Positions 46,301-61,519 of a stretch of 64,000 bases of DNA are shown here, piece by piece. The first letter of the stretch is position 1. The number at the start of each line of letters is the position of its first letter. Source of the DNA: Smittia aterrima (Eukaryota > Arthropoda > Insecta > Diptera > Chironomidae). A program made the translations under genes and the position numbers. Under the pieces are notes generated by a model. That model had not been told where the DNA came from, made no database searches, and was given only the letters and a program-made list of their open reading frames with translations. The DNA lies in contig CP093831.1 of assembly GCA_033063855.1 (NCBI GenBank), positions 15,128,001 to 15,192,000 on the forward strand. The letters run 5' to 3'.

Positions 46301-49300
46301 TACAATTGGTCGGGACTTCAGGCTTTCCCGCTGCAATTAGGTGAAATACACACGGTTCTTTCTGCTGTCCAACGACGTTGTCTGCAAAGCACAATATCGT
46401 GCCGAAATCCAATTCCTGTTATGGAGAAAATTAAGTTTTTGCCTTTGAACGAGGGTTTTTATTGGATGTAATTATTTAATCCGGCCTTTAATTGCCTTCA
46501 ATGCACTCGACGTTTCATTGGAAGTGAATTGACATGAGCAGCTCGTGTCTACGATGAGAACGAAGAGCATGAAGTTTTCATGATTATTGAAACAATTCGC
46601 TTTGTCGTAAATGGAGAGCTCAACAAAGAATCAACTTTAGCTTTCATAAATTCTCAAATAGAACTCATAGCGAGAAACTCACAGAGGAAAACTTTAAAAT
46701 GGCCCAAAGTCTTGTAAAATAAATATTTGATTATCATTAAACATTCAAATAAGATTTTTCCCTTATCTTTCTCCCGGAGTCTGTGTCGGAAAAAAGGGTT
46801 TTTCTGGCTGTGATATTTTTACAAGACGATTCCATGGCTTGTTCAAGACTAGAGCAAATAGCTTTCTGTATGTGTGCTTAAATAATTAAAACTGTTTGAA
46901 TAAATTTCAGCATTTTATGTTTGCACAAAACTTTTTTTTTCTCCTCTGCTCTGGCTCTTGTTCACCATAACTCTTTCGAGGCATGTGAAGCCATATGAGC
47001 CTAGCGAACTCTCTGCGTTAGATAAATGTTGAGCGCAGCATTTTATAATACTTTGCAGTCTAAACTTTGCAGTAGCAAAGGCAATAGTCAGGGAGTGGAA
47101 TCATGCATGAGGAATGTAAACTAATTTCCTTCCTTGAAAAAGAAGCTACGTCGTGGTAAAAGAACTTCCGAGTTTTCTTCTAGAGCTCGATTTTCGAAGT
47201 TTGACATTAAAAATTTCTCTGCTTCCTTTGTTTACCAGAAAGCTCTACCAAACCCCTGGTTTTGTAGCTGAGTAGCTCTAAACCCCACGCCCCAACCTTA
47301 TGTGCTTACTAACTCACCTTTACTGGAGTGTAGGATAGAGACGAAGCTTGTGATGAATGGATTCTGTAATCACTTTGCGGCATTTCGAATGTTTCTGCCG
47401 TATTGTTGAACGACCATTTGAATGATTCGGGCGGTGGAAAGGCATCAACTTCACATAAAATTTCTGCCGCCTCATTACGTGCGACGCCGTAAATGCGTTT
47501 CTGTTCACTGCGACAGATCGGTTTATCTGCAAACGAGCCGAGAGACAGAGAGATGATGTGATATAAAATGATGTAACCATAAATTTTAAGAAACGATTTC
47601 TCTCCGAAGGGAAATCAAATCGAACAAACGAATCAACTTTAACGACACGGAGATTTAATTCAAACGAATTTATGTTCGAGCTCATGATGGCACTCGAAAC
47701 GACGCTTCGACTGTTCTTCCCTCAAATGGACATGAAATGAAATTTAAATTTTTAAGTAGCTGAAAGTACACCGAGCGTCGACTAGAAAGAGAATATACGA
47801 GCATGTTGCAAACTTTCAGCAAAGTGCACATCTGACAAACATCAGATAGCGTGGGGGAGAGAGGGAGGAAGGTGGTCTGCCTGGAGAGACTAAACTTTTC
47901 CCGTCCCTCATGAATAGATATCATTTTAAATTATTCAGTGGCTGAAAGTTTTCTTGTGCCGAGTTTTTTTAGGGTTTTTTATCCGAAGGAAAAGTTTGTG
48001 GAATTAAATTGATTTTTAAAAGGAAATTTTTGTCATAAAAACCCTCCATCGTGTTCGTCTCCAGCAGCTGATTCTTTTGTACTTTTTTTTCTATCCCCAT
48101 TTGCCTCATGCAGTTGCAGTGAAATTTAAATTAACTTACACATAACTTTTAATTCAACAACATTGCTTTCACCATCTCCCTCGACGTTTGATGCGACGCA
48201 GGTGTAATTTCCAGCTTGGTATCTTGACACAGCTTGCAGAGCGAGATTGTCGCTGCTCATGATGGTCCGTTTGGTGTTGTGCGCTATCGGCAAGCCCTGA
48301 AAGCAAACGTTGAAATTGTCGTGAGTGCGGTTTACATTCACATTTGCATATCGTTCACGAAAGAATCTTCTTCTGCCTTTTTCAACTAAAATAAGTTTCG
48401 TTAAGCAGATTCGTTGCATTCGAGAATTTTCCTTTGCACAATTTAATGTGCTTATCTATGCGAAATTTATTCGAAAAGTTTTCCGCATAGTTCGTAAAGG
48501 AGAAACGACGACAACGCTTTATCAAAGGCTCAAGTCACCGTTCGTCGTCTTCATTTCAATTCGAAGTTTATATGAAGAGAAATCTACATGAAAGTCGTTT
48601 GGCTTTGTACTTAAAGTTATCGATTGTCAAGTGCCTTTGATCAACTTCCATTCGAGAATTAAATAATTCCGTTTCAGAGTTTCTTTGACGATATCGTCGT
48701 AAAGAGTAAGAGAGAACAAAAAAGCGGGTAAAGGACTCAATGAAACTAAACCACAGAATTTGTTGATGTAAACATCACGAAGACGAAACATACAAATTGC
48801 ACCATAAACTTTTTATTTTACTTTCCATTCTGCAACGCTAAGCGAGAGAAAGAAGGAAAATTGTACTTGAAACTTTCAACAGCAGGAAAAATATTTGTTT
48901 TGAGAGAAACAAAAAGCTCGTAACTTTGCAGTCAAGAGCACTTCAAGCGAAATGCGATTGCTGAATGCGAGACATAACGAGACTGATACTTTCGAATTCG
49001 GGGGCGGGGAGAGATTTCGGTGGAAAGTTCACGAACAATAAATTAGGTAAATTTGCAATAATGTTCTTTTGATTTGTTTCAAGACTTAAGACGCTCGCGG
49101 TAAAGAAAGAATAAAAACGTCATTTGCAAACTTTCCTTTAACAAGCTCCTCAAGGAACGTTCAGATTTTGTCAAGCGCGAGAAGACAATTTCTCTGCTGC
49201 GGTAAAAAGTTTATGAATTATTAATCAAAGTTTCAAGTGGACGTCTCAGTCTTTGAATAATTTATCAAGCAATCCGTTAAATCAAATGAATCCTCTCTCA

Positions 49301-52300
49301 TTCCGTCAATTTCAATTTATCTATCCACTCGAGCGTCACTATTTATTGACGTGTCGGTGATGGTATCATTGAGTTCGAGAGGAGGACGAAAGAGAGAGCG
49401 TGATCAGGAGATTAAGACGGATACGCAATTACATATGAAATCGTAGATTCTCATTCAATTAAAGAAGGATTATTTGTTACGTTAATTAGAGTCCGTCTGC
49501 GAGTTTCTCTAAGAAATCGGATTAATCACGACAGCTTACAACTGAATTAAACGAGATTCTATTTTCTCTCTACGCTTCTCATCTTAATCATGTCTTCTGT
49601 AATCTACTTTATTCTTGCTCCTCTCTTAAAACGACTGCAATTATTACGGATGAGACGACATCCCGTGAATGTTCATTCGAAGCACATGAGGAGAAGACGA
49701 AAAAAGAAAATCCATTCGGGATAAAAGTAGCGGTTGCCACACCCTTCGTCTGTTCGCTGATGTGAACGCTTTCAAGCGAAAGAGTAAGGAAACGAAGAAT
49801 CAGTTTCGATTGAACGGAGCTACATAGTTTCTTCCTTTTGAATGTAAGTCATGATCTTTTGACTAATATACTGTCTTTAAAATGCTCTAGCGTAAAGTGC
49901 ATTATGTAAGAGTTGGATCTATGGATGATCATAAAAAATGTATCCAGTCTCTCTGTCTCTGTCTTTTATGGATATCCAAAGGGATTGGGATCGAATGAAG
50001 AAGAGTTTCATGTTTGCTTTCTCTCAAAACCATTGCAAATATCGGTCTCGAAGGGAACGTGTATCAAGTGACACGACAAAGTAAAACTATCGCCGAACAT
50101 CGTTTCAACTTTAAACTTTCAATAGATAAGATGACATGCAAGTGAAGGAGAGATAGTCTGAGACTTACATTGTGTCGCCACACAACTTTATATGTCGGGG
50201 GATTAGCTTTGATTATACATTCAAAGTAGCAGTCGTCTCCCTCTTCAATGTCGTCAGGATTCAAGCTCGGTCCCAACTGGAGCGTTACAGAAGGTGGATC
50301 TGCGGATAGAGAGAAAAAAGTTTCAGATTATGTCTTAATTAATTCCATGAAATTCCTAAAAGCATTCTAAAAATATTTTCTCGCTCTGCATTCTCGTCTG
50401 ACATTACAATTTAGCAAAAAAAACATAGTTGAAGAACATTTTTTTTTTCACCCTTCGTCCCTCGAGTTCAACAAATTTTTTCTCCCCAACTCAACTCGCC
50501 GTGTAGTGTTTTGCATTCGAAATTAACATCATCTCTCTCCTTCATCATCCTGGATTTGAGCTTGATCCAACAGGGATTTAGTTGAGTTCACAAAAAAAAA
50601 CTTACTCGAAGGTGAAAGGAGCGGAAAAATTCTGTCAGGAAAAAAGGGTCATCAACATCACATTTTTCATAACGTTGCATTACATTATGACAACCCCATT
50701 TGGATGAAGAGAAACTCATGTGACCACATGGAAGGCTCTTTTTTGCTTCAACTCTTTTAACTCTTAATTTTCATGGTTTGAGAGAGAAACTATCACAGTT
50801 CGAAAAAAGCCTTGACGAGAAACCCTTGTGACCAGATTTTTTTACGCTTCAATCTTCACTCGCCCAAAACTTTTTTTTGGTTTGACGCTTGTTTTCATTG
50901 GAAAATATGATGTAATTTTAAAAACGAGGCGTACATGTCAACCATATCTCATAGTGAAAAACTGTGATGGGGTTGAACACACGAACCTATGAATTCATTA
51001 TTTATTTTATGTTGATCATATTTCGATATTAAACTGGCAAAGTCTGTCTCGTGGTGACGAGGGCAGAGATGAACTCACTCGACTCAAGTCAATTTCATGC
51101 ATTCCGTCGTAAAAAAAAGGGTTTCCATGTCAAGAATGAGACAAATGTAACCACATTCGAAACTAAATATCCGTGTATAAATTCTCATTTTTAAAACTGA
51201 CAACTTTTCCTCCGAGGTCGACCAGTTTTTACTGTTTCGAAGTTTATGTACACCCACATCGCCATACGAGGCAATGAAGCATTGTGTCTTCATGAAAATG
51301 GATCGGTTTGCGCTTTTTTCCTGTGCCAATGCTCTGCCCTTCTGAAGCTATAAATTTTGAATAATTTCCATTGCGACTCGTCCCCAACCGCACATGTCAA
51401 ACTTTAATGTCCATCGATAAATGTGAATTTTTATCCACCGCAACGAATAAACTTCCCAGGCTAGAAAGTAAATTACAAACTCGATGCGGTGAGTAGTTTC
51501 ACGAAGAGCGAGCTATCCTTGAAGAGCAGGGTCAGGCACTGTCAATTGAACGTAACACGTTGATAACTTTTTAGAACCTCAGAAAATCTTTTTGAGTTTC
51601 TATCTCCATTAGTCGGCTCCGCAGAGCTCTTCTCTACTGCATTTATAAACCCATTAGAGCATTTTTCCTCTATGAAAAAGTTCTTTTTTATAATCTCATA
51701 TATTCATTGTTGAAAATTGAAAAAAACAAGGCCGAAGGATTTGCTAAATCCAGCAAATTTCCATTCGCTCCTCGAAGATGGAAACAATGACAATGCTTTC
51801 AGGAATAATTTGTATAGTTTTCACTTCCGCCCTTTACATTACGTTAATGTTATTTTCTCCGTTTACTGGCATGTTGTCAACGAGAGGCTTGCCAGGCTTT
51901 TGCTTTCTCATCTTTTCAGTTGCCATCCAAAGTTTCAAAACACACAAACCCGAGCTCCTGTTCGGTATTCTCACTCCCCGAGTTGAACGACACATCACAT
52001 GTTGTTACGTTGGAGTGCATGATTAATAAAATTAACTTTGAGATAACTCTGACGATGCTTCCTCGTTCCCTTGTGTAGAAGGCTTTCGTAATTTTAATTC
52101 CCAAAATCTCTCTCCCTCTCTGAATTGAATATTCAAGCTTCGTTGTGACGTTAATTTGTCTGCTCTGTGATATTTAAATATTGTTTTGTTTATGTTCGAG
52201 CAAGATCTATACGAGAAGCTGCTACACAACTCGGAACAGCATCGAACAGAAAAGGAAGAAGTTCACAATCTGCGAAGGCATTCACAAAACAGAATAAAGG

Positions 52301-55300
52301 ATAATGATTATCATTGAAACGTTAATTTCTTGCCATTTTTCGTATAAAAGGCTGTAATTTACAGATTTTCCATCTCTCGTGTCTGTTGCGGAAAAAGGAA
52401 GTAGAGAGATAGAGTGAGGGAAAAGCTGAGCAAGTGGTTGGTGAGAGAGAAAGAGAGAGAAACTACTGCAAAGCTTTTCCCATAAAAACGATGATGAGAT
52501 AAATTTAGAGATGGGAAAACTTTCGTTATAATTTACGTCGGGGATTGTAATTGATTTTTACACATTCACGTCAAATGCGGGGGGAGGTCGGTGATTGCGG
52601 CAGAGAGGAAATCGTTTCGCCCTTGGTTTTCCCACTTTCACAAACGAGTGTGAGGGAAGAAATGAAAAAGTGCCAAAGCACAGACTCCCGTGTGAATTAT
52701 TTAGCTCGACGAGAAAAGCGAAGGCCGGAAAAAAATGAAGAAAACTTCGCCTATCAAGTTTAATAAATGTTACATCTGGATGATTGATCACTCATTCTAT
52801 TAATTTATATTTCCAAATAAATTTGTTTCATAATGTTTCGGCTCGAATGAGTTTTCATTTTCTTTTGTTTTGTGCCTCCTTCCGTCGACGTTGTTGTGTG
52901 CACGCTTTATTTATTTTGTATGTTCGACGAGAGCGAAACGAAATTATAAGAAAAACTTTTTCCGAGATTTTCTTATTAAAGCGACTCGATGCCGAACAAT
53001 ATATTTCTCGTAAAAGCAACAATGCTTCGAGGAGAAAAGAATCTCAAATTATATTTTATTCCAAGATTCGCTGTTGCCATTGCTGTTGCTGAGAATGAAA
53101 TTTGCTCCGAACGAATTGCCTCGAATGAAATAATCTAATTTGAATGTAAACAACTAAAGATGGAAATTTCTCTACAGCTTTTCTTGTAATTATTTATCGT
53201 CTATTAGCTTCGCTTTTCTTACCAAAACTTTTTGCTCAGCACTTTTCGGCGGATAAAAGAGTAAAAGAAACAAATGCAAGTCGAAAGATTCGCCTACGGC
53301 GTTGCACATAATTTTAAGAGAAGAGGTTTCTCTTCTACTCTTGGAGAATAAACAAATTGCGACGGAAGGACTTACATTTGCATATTTTAATAATCTGGCA
53401 TAGCGCCAGCTTCATCTTTAAATTGAAATCGGAAGAAATAAAATTTTAATTGGAGGAAAAGGAAAAAGCTTCGCGATAAAAGCTTCTCCATATGTTAATG
53501 TCGTAAAAAGTTTTTTAATTTTAAGGTGAATTTATGATTTCGGTGATTTGTTGCAACAACGCCAGAGAAAATTGCTTTAACAACATCTTTGCCTTCCTCG
53601 AAGGCACAAACAAACTTCGCTCAAGTGAACTTTTCCTCTCTTATTTACATTTTCCGTTCTCCTCCAGGTGCTTTCTACATCGTAAACGAGCGACAGCTTA
53701 TGCATTCAGCTTCGGTTTTGGTATCCACGTCATCAATCATTTTCCTGCGATTTTAATTAATTTCTAGCTGAATGAATCTTTTAAAACTCTAGCGCAGCGA
53801 AGCTTCCAGTTCAACAAATTAAAACAATTTTTTTCAACATCGTTTTGTGCAATTAGTCTAGAAAACTCTTAACGAACTCCACTCAAACGGCTTTCCGCGT
53901 TAATTCGAGCATCACCAAACGTATTCTTCACGTGAAAACTTTGTCTGAACAGTCGTTGAACATGCAAAAGCTCGTTTCGAATACAAAACATTAACAACCC
54001 TTAAAGGTGCAATGTTATAGTGAAGAAAAACCTTCATTATAAATATTTTTACGGGGAAAAGCTACTTAACGTAAAAGCCGGTTGTTCGTATGGAAATAAA
54101 TTGCATTTTCCGTGATATTTTCTCTTCAGTAATTTCTCATTCACAAAGAAATTTTTTTTTGTGGGAAAACGACAATTAAAAAGATGTTTAATGTAAGTCA
54201 ATTTATAGCGAAAAAGCTTTTTAATGTTGTCGGCTGAGAGTTTACGTGCAGAAACAGTTCTTTTTACGAAGATGTCGTCAGACGAGTAGTAGCAAAACGA
54301 GTTCGTTTGTACAGAGCAACTGAGCGGAAAAACGAACAAATTACTCACAGAAAACATTCATTTTCAACGTTGTCTCTTTAATTCCATTTCGAACTAGCTC
54401 GTTCGTTGCTCGACACACCAGATTCTTGCCGTTGTCTTGTCTGGTTGGTGTGAACAGCAACGTCGATGTCGTTACGTTGCCATCTGGAGACGTCTATGAA
54501 TTAATAAAGAGGAGAAAAATATCAACAATATTCACGTAATTTCACGCTTAAACAGAGCACAAAATCAGGATTTGCGAAGGTAGAATGATAAAAAAATCAA
54601 TTTACTTTAGTTGGTTGGGCAACGAGAGCAATCCCGTTCATCCACCACGTGATTACTGAGGGCGGCCGTGAGCCGATCGCTTGACATTCAACCTCGTATT
54701 GCCTGTCGGCTGATAAAGGCTGATTGCTGAATAAGATTTCAACATCTAACGGTCGCACTATAAGAAAATAAAGTTTGGTTTAATTAACTCACTCGAAGAC
54801 CAGCAAACAATCGAGACGATTGGCAACTTACGATATAATTCTATTGTAATATTCTTTGATATAAATTTATTGGGAAAGTTGCTCGCTTGACATGTGTAAA
54901 CCGCATGTTGGTGTATACGTGATAAATTCTTAACTATTAACTTATTGGTTGTTCTCGGGTATGAGAAGTCGTTGGCTTCTGTTGGCAATTCCTTTCCGTT
55001 CTCGAACCATTTGACTTTCGGTGATGGTGATCCTGAATGAGAGGGAAAAGTCGGAAATGTTATTAACTTTTAATTGACACGAGAAGTTGTTTTCGTTGAT
55101 TTCACTTGATGTAGCGTCTTCGCTTAGTTAAATTCAATTCATTACTACGCAATTCTATGCCATCATCATCATTATCATCATCTCTCCTCACTCTATCCAA
55201 GCATCTACGAAGGAAATTACAGGGATAAGAGGAAATGTATTTTCGCCCATTTGTGAGAGAAAGAAAAGACATTTGTGCGACCTCCTCGCTCTTTAAATGA

Positions 55301-58300
55301 AAACAAATTCGTACTTGGCTGTCATGTTATGCTGAAAATATTTATGCTACGCTTTGTTGATGTTGATTAAAATCACTTCCCTCGAGCACATGCTTAAATG
55401 TGCGAAAAATCATTCACTTAACTCTTCCTCCCCTTACTCTCATCCTCGACAGTTAAGCCCACCGATTTAGACGGCATTTATATCGCTTATAATAATGAAA
55501 TTGATTTGACATGATGGCAATGTCATATTACGAGAAATATTGCTATGCCGGGGAGAAAATGCGAATGTGAATAGAGAGAGAGATGGGAAGACGTAATGCG
55601 ATCGTATGATACTCGAGTTCAGTTTTCCGTGATGGGAAAAACATTCATCTACGTAAACTGTATTGTTAAAAGAGATTTATTTTTGATGGTATAAATCAAA
55701 CCGAACAGGATTTTTATCACTCGCTAGTTCGTTCGCATGGAAACGAAGTCTTATCTGAAAGAAAAAGAAATCGCAGACTCTTACCTCCAATCACGTCGCA
55801 TGTCAATATCAGCTGTCCACTTTCTTCGTATGGACCAGCACGTGACTCGATGGGCTCGTTCTGTCCGTTGTTGATCAAAATTTCTTTGGGCGGAACTATT
55901 GAAAAGAAATTTTCGTGAGAAAAAGAAAACAAATCGTAAATCATTGATGATACAATAGAGAGAGAGTGACTCAACGAAGTGAAACGAAAGGGATTTCAAA
56001 CTTACCTACAACTTGAAGGTTCACATTACTGTTTCTCGTTGGAGAAAGTTTAAAGTCAACGCGGCATCGGAAGTTGCCAGCGTCTTTCTCCTACCGAAGG
56101 AAAAGTTAAAGAGGAAAATGAGAAAAAGAAAATCGATGAAGTTTTCTTTAGCGGAAGGAGAAAACTTTTCGCTCGAAAGGAAATTCAATTCTTCTCGAGG
56201 GAGGGGTTTGCGTAGCCTACCTTTACTGGATTTATGACAAGCTCCGCAGGAGACCTTATAGTTCTAAACACTGCTCGATTCTCTAGAACTTCCGCATCCT
56301 TCCAATGCGATGGAGTGCCTGCGTGAGTGCCACGCGTATCGTAGCTGAGTCGATGAAAAAAAAGGAAAATTTAAGTTAACGAGGTTCAGTGGAAAGCAAG
56401 GAAAAAACATCGAAAACTTTTCACATAAAGCAAAGATTTCTTCTTCTACTACAAGCGAGTGTAGAAAGTTCTATTCATCCACAAATATTCACACATACAC
56501 TCACTTGTTCGTTCATTCATGCTTCGACTCATGAAATATTCAAAAACCAATTTCAATGTGAAAAGGAAGCTTTTAAACTTCAGATCCATCTTTCCTCCGA
56601 AAAGCGTTTAATGAAGTTATTTTATTAATATCAAGAGCCAATTTAAAGAAGAAAGCTTCTTTAGAGGAACCTTGAATAAACTTGCGGGTGGAAAATGAAA
56701 TGTTTACATTTTAAGCATTCAATTCAAGACATACACGAAATCGCTTTTTGTCTGTTGATAACAGAAAAACAAAAAATCCTCCTCAACGATGGGAAAAACA
56801 CTCTCGCGTATGCTTCGATGCTAAATAGACAGATTTTCCCGTCTGAGAGAATTCAGCAAACAGTTTTTCCCTCCTCGTGAGAAAAGAGGGGAAAAGACGA
56901 AATGAAATTCACGAAATATTTTTCTTTTTATGTTTTCCTCTTCAGTTTCGCATTGCTCCGCAATAAAATATTTAAGCATCAATTTTCATAATAATATATC
57001 TGAATGAATAATACATTCCGGTTTGTGAGTACACATGTACGATGTGGAGAAGAATATGCCATCGCTCGTCATCGCAACTGTATCTACAAAGGCTGCGATA
57101 CGACAAGCTAGGGCTGACGAAATAACAAACAATTTAAAGCGATTTAAGAAGCCTTCTGTTGAGTTACTCCATGTATAGATTTGTTTTAGATACCTTTAGA
57201 AATGAAACTACTAGTTTCAAACTAGAAACTAACAAGTTAACAATTTTTAATCGTTGTAATATTATAAAAATCAGTTTTGAGTCGACTTTTGAATTACGAA
57301 AGCTTATGCAATAAAAATCTAAGTTTTTGACATTTTTTTCACTGTCGCACAACAAATTTCTTATGAGCACAATAAATCAGTATTTTCATTCTTCTTTAGG
57401 AGCATGTACAATGAATACGTTATCATGGCGAAGGTATTACAAATTTAAAGTATGTAAGGCAAAGCTCTTCACTCACACTCTTTGGTGGAGCGATCCAACA
57501 GAAAATATTCAACAAATACAAAGCCTAGCATCGAAATTCATGTCGACATTACTTAGCCGAGGAGGGAAATTTTCGACAGAGAAAATACTTTTAATGACAG
57601 CATTCAGCATCTCACTAATCAACATCATTCCAAGCATACATTCGTTATCGTCTTCAAGAATTCAGGCAATTTGTCATACGCTTCTCTTTATGGCTCAGTA
57701 GTTTTGCAAGGGATTGAGTGGAATGGGAAATTGAAGCTTTTATCGATCAGAAATCATTCTTCAAACAAGAATGGTCTTGATCTGGAGCTTATTCTTTTTA
57801 TCTGTAAGTAACTGACTGTAAAGGAGTGAAATAACTCCAGTTTTAGGATGAAAGTGAGGAAAGGGTCACAGACAAAATATATTCTAAAAACAAACATCCA
57901 AAAAAGCTTCTCGATATAAGCTTTCAAAAGGAAAATCCTTGCTTACCTATAAATAGGAAGATTGTTTTTGTACCATACGACTAATAATACTTGATCACCA
58001 TCAATGCTTGATGAAACATCACATTTTATCTCTGCAGTGGCTCCGACAAGAACTTTTTCCACGTTTTCCTCTGTCGATTTTATTTTATTTTTTGTTTGGT
58101 GTGTCAATTTGAGTTGAAAGCAAACACGAAGACGAGCCGAACGAAATTTGATGAAATGGAAAAGGCAAAGGAAAGGAAAGAAAAAACATTATTTCTCGTT
58201 TTTGTTTTGCTTCATGGTCTGAAATTGAGGCCTGAAATGTATTCAAAGTGACTTGGAACGGTAAAAAGTAAACGTATTGTTGTGTGTACATAAGCTCGAG

Positions 58301-61300
58301 CGGTAAAAGCTCGCATACAAAAAGAGATATTTGAATAAGTTACATGGGACATGAGGGGTTGTTGTTTGCTCTTAATCATAAATCATTCAGAAAGTTCAAG
58401 GTTTACGAATATACCGGAAAACATTTTATCTTTCATGGGATTATAATATTCCTCCTTCTCCCCGCCGTGTGTATTATATTTTTTATTCTGAACGTTCCGC
58501 TTCCATTTCAAGGTAAATTTATATTTATTTAATTTGAAGGCAGCGGAAAAAGGAACATTTTCCTCTTCGCCGCGACCCGAGCTCTCGCTTTCGCTTTTCG
58601 GGAAGTCAATTATGATGTTGAGAATTTATTTAAAAAGTTACAGATCCTCTCACTCTCTCACCGCGCTAGACTTTAATGGAAAATTCATAAAATGTGGACT
58701 TCAGTGGCTTTTCTCGCCGACTCAACAATTTATTTCGCCTAATTTATTGGAATTAGTAGCAATTTTCCCAGCAAAATTTACGAGAAAGATTGTTTGGTAG
58801 GCGAGGAGCATTATGAGAGTTTCTAAGCTGATTGCATCCTGTTATCATAATAAATGAATGAATGCTTTCTGAGCCAACCTTATTATGAGGTTCGTTATGA
58901 GTTTCGCTGAAGCCTCAGAATTTTTTCTTTTCAAAGCAAACTATTTCCACATAAATGATTTGAACTCGACAAAGCAATGCAATGAACGTTGAAAAATTAC
59001 AGTTTTTAGGGCTTAAAATTTAAGCTAAACGAGTCTTTATTCCATTAGAAAGCTTCACAGTTGAACGTTCGCCTAAGTTGCACAGAAAATCTAATGCAAT
59101 TACTTCTCAATCGTGTTAGTCACACCTTGTTAGAATTTTCTTTCTCTATCACTAAAATCATTTTAGCAATATGACTTGTGTTCATGTTACAGTCCCGACG
59201 GAAATATTGAGGAATTAAAGCTGAAGAAAGTCTTCAGACTGCTATGTGGGTTTGAAGCTTACGCAGTTCATCAATGATTCAGAAATCGACAAGAAATTCT
59301 CGTTAGGCAAATCCTGCATCGTTTAACTTCTGCCGTCAAGGTCAGATTTAAATTGAATCAAGGAAAGCCTGGAAAATCACAGCAGCAAGAAAGCTCAACA
59401 TGAATTTGAATTTAACAAAGAGCTTTAGATCCCGCCTTGAATTTTAATTTTCTCGGGATTTATTTTTCTTTCCTCGTCACTCCGCGACACTGAAAGTTTA
59501 TCAGAAAACGTCGGCACAGTTTTACCGAAGCCCTCATTAAAGCACATGACTTAATTGAAGTGAAATTTAATTGGTTTTGCTATAGGCTTTCCGTTCTTAT
59601 GCGAGCACCACTGCTGCACGGAGAAATAAACACAAAACCTATACGTGAGCCTTGCGTTTAAAGCTAATGCTCAAATTACTATATTCCATCACGAAACGCG
59701 ACTTTACAAGCGGCTGATGAAGGCCGCCGTCGTCTCATTCCACATACAACAAACAGACTTCGATCGTACAAGCAACAGAAGAAATTGGTTTACCATGCTT
59801 TCAATCAAAGCAAAAAGAGAGAGTGAGAAAGCTTAAATCATGACTCGATAAGACTTCTTCCTGTTGCCATTCTTTGTGGTTTCTTCTTAAAGTTAGCGAC
59901 TTTTTGTTGCAAAGGAAGGTGAAAACATTGAGCGGAAGTGACGGAAAGAAGAGTAGAGAGCTTGAATATTTAACGAGTTTCATAAATATTTACACGGATT
60001 GTGATATTTGAAAGCCGACAAAACAAAAATATGAGGCTCGTGAAAAATTCCTGCTTTTATGCAAACATCGCATTATTTATTTAACAATTTGACTCCTTTT
60101 CTCTGTTTCTGCCACTCAAAGAGCTAAGGAGAATATCGATTATTCGCCTTGAGGTGTAATACGTGTAAACAGCACATATTTCTTCTTGCCAAACTTTCTT
60201 ACAGCCAAACGACGACGGAAAAGCGGCAGAGGCAACACAAGCATACGTGTTATTTTATTAACACACTTTTTTCTGTTGATTCATGGAAATAAATGTTTGG
60301 CGTTGAATTATTTGGAAAACAACGATTCAATACATCTCGTTCGTTACTACGTAAACTTTTATTGGGTGTTTTCCTCAAGTGTATGGCTGTAGTTTTCTTT
60401 ATTCCAAGCGTTAACTTTTACCATAGAGGGAAAGGGAGAGAGTTGGAGAAGAAAGTTCTCTTTCCATTCAGCGCGTTGAGTCGGAGAATAGGGCTTCACA
60501 CATCGACCGCAGCAACGAGTGAGAAAATAAAATATAAACTCAAGTCGTAAGGATTGCGTGCTTGGGGATTTAAAGTGTTTGGCCAATAAAATCTGGAATT
60601 TCAAGAACGGAGATCCATTAGCCTTTCTAAACCTTGTATAGTACGTTGACTTTACTTCTCATGTTGATTCATATTTTTGTAATAAAATGTGGAATCCCAA
60701 GAATCATAAAATTCAAAAAACGTTAGCGGTCCGAGCTTTGAATTTGTAGAGAACATTGGCTTCATATTTGTAAATGAAAATTTCCTTTAAAAGCAAAAAT
60801 TTATTGTAAAACAAAACAGAAACTCGTCGAAAGTTCCCCCGAGCGCAAAATGTTCAAGTCATTGACGCGTTACGAGTGGGAAAAACATATTTGCAGACGT
60901 TTAACTGTGGAAATTTAATTTATTTGTGGAACGGAAAGGACATGATATGCATTTCCACGCTTCTCCTATCTCTCGTGTGCTTAGAAATGTAAATAAAATC
61001 AGGAAAAACATCTCAGATTGTTCATTTAACAATTTTATGTGGAATGCTTTTGCTTCGACCGGAATGTGTTGAATTCAATTCACACTGCGAGTCCTAGAAC
61101 GAGTCGACTTGACCAACATGTAATTTCAGTTTCATGTGGAAGGAATGCAAATTGAGTGGAATAAATTCTTAATCACCGATTTCAAAATTAAAGCGTCGAA
61201 GATTCAAAAGTTTCTCTTCAACTTCTCGTTCGAAACTCCTTCCGAATACTTCAACGAGGAGATCGAGAACAATGATGTTGATTTCAATAAACTCTTGGTA

Positions 61301-61519
61301 CTTTCTGAATGATAAACGAAATTTGAAGGAGAGTCTTATAAAATATTATTTTTCCCTCGTCGAATGAGAATGAAAACGAATTTTCATTCCACTTGAGGTT
61401 GGTTAAGAGGAGCTTAGGGAATATTTCTTACCTGGCTTAAAGCCCTCGGTGCATTTGTATGTTTGAATACTCCACAATAAGATAATTGTTGTCGTTATAA
61501 TCCTCAAGGAGGTTTCCAT
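43387..61519 (-). CDS. Sidestep-family Ig/FN3 cell-adhesion receptor (~948 aa, 16 exons)
   Basis: Exons: 61519-61432, 58070-57947, 56344-56221, 56090-56006, 55895-55785, 55032-54832, 54757-54606, 54493-54349, 50299-50169, 48296-48140, 47526-47318, 46415-46253, 45289-45068, 44858-44610, 44391-44273, 43953-43387; 2847 nt with all phases consistent. A signal peptide (exon 1) precedes five Ig domains: Cys46-Cys121; from Cys173; then exon pairs 7-8, 9-10 and 11-12. An FN3 domain (exons 12-13) and a TM helix (about 650-672) follow. Family hallmarks are YDTRG near Ig1, FRCRVDF, LNPDDIEEGDDCYFEC, YKVVWRHN, YKPICR and FPPPESFKWSFNNT. Side proteins are ligands and receptors for Beat proteins in axon guidance and synaptic matching. 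The 276-aa tail carries VHYAEL (Tyr766), TIYAQI (Tyr804) and a C-terminal SCV. Which Side paralogue (side, side-II to side-VIII) cannot be decided here. Confidence 0.93.
48297..50168. other. Intron 9 of the Sidestep-family gene
   Basis: About 1.9 kb splitting Ig4 between YKVVWRHN and GLPIAHN. No other feature was recognised. Confidence 0.5.
50300..54348. other. Intron 8 of the Sidestep-family gene
   Basis: About 4 kb between the exons of Ig3 and Ig4. No exon, nested gene or repeat was recognised. The flanking exons join in phase (VFY-PPSV), so no missing coding exon is required. Confidence 0.5.
56345..57946. other. Intron 2 of the Sidestep-family gene
   Basis: About 1.6 kb inside the Ig1 coding region. 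On the plus strand it contains an open frame at 57327-57701 (124 codons) without recognised domains, probably chance. Confidence 0.5.
58071..61431. other. Intron 1 of the Sidestep-family gene
   Basis: About 3.4 kb between the signal-peptide exon and the first Ig exon. No coding region or structured RNA was recognised. Confidence 0.5.

Noticed and set aside
57327..57701. 124-codon plus-strand frame in a Sidestep intron
   Set aside because: No recognised domain or TM pattern; no promoter or poly(A) context. Kept only as a note in the intron entry.
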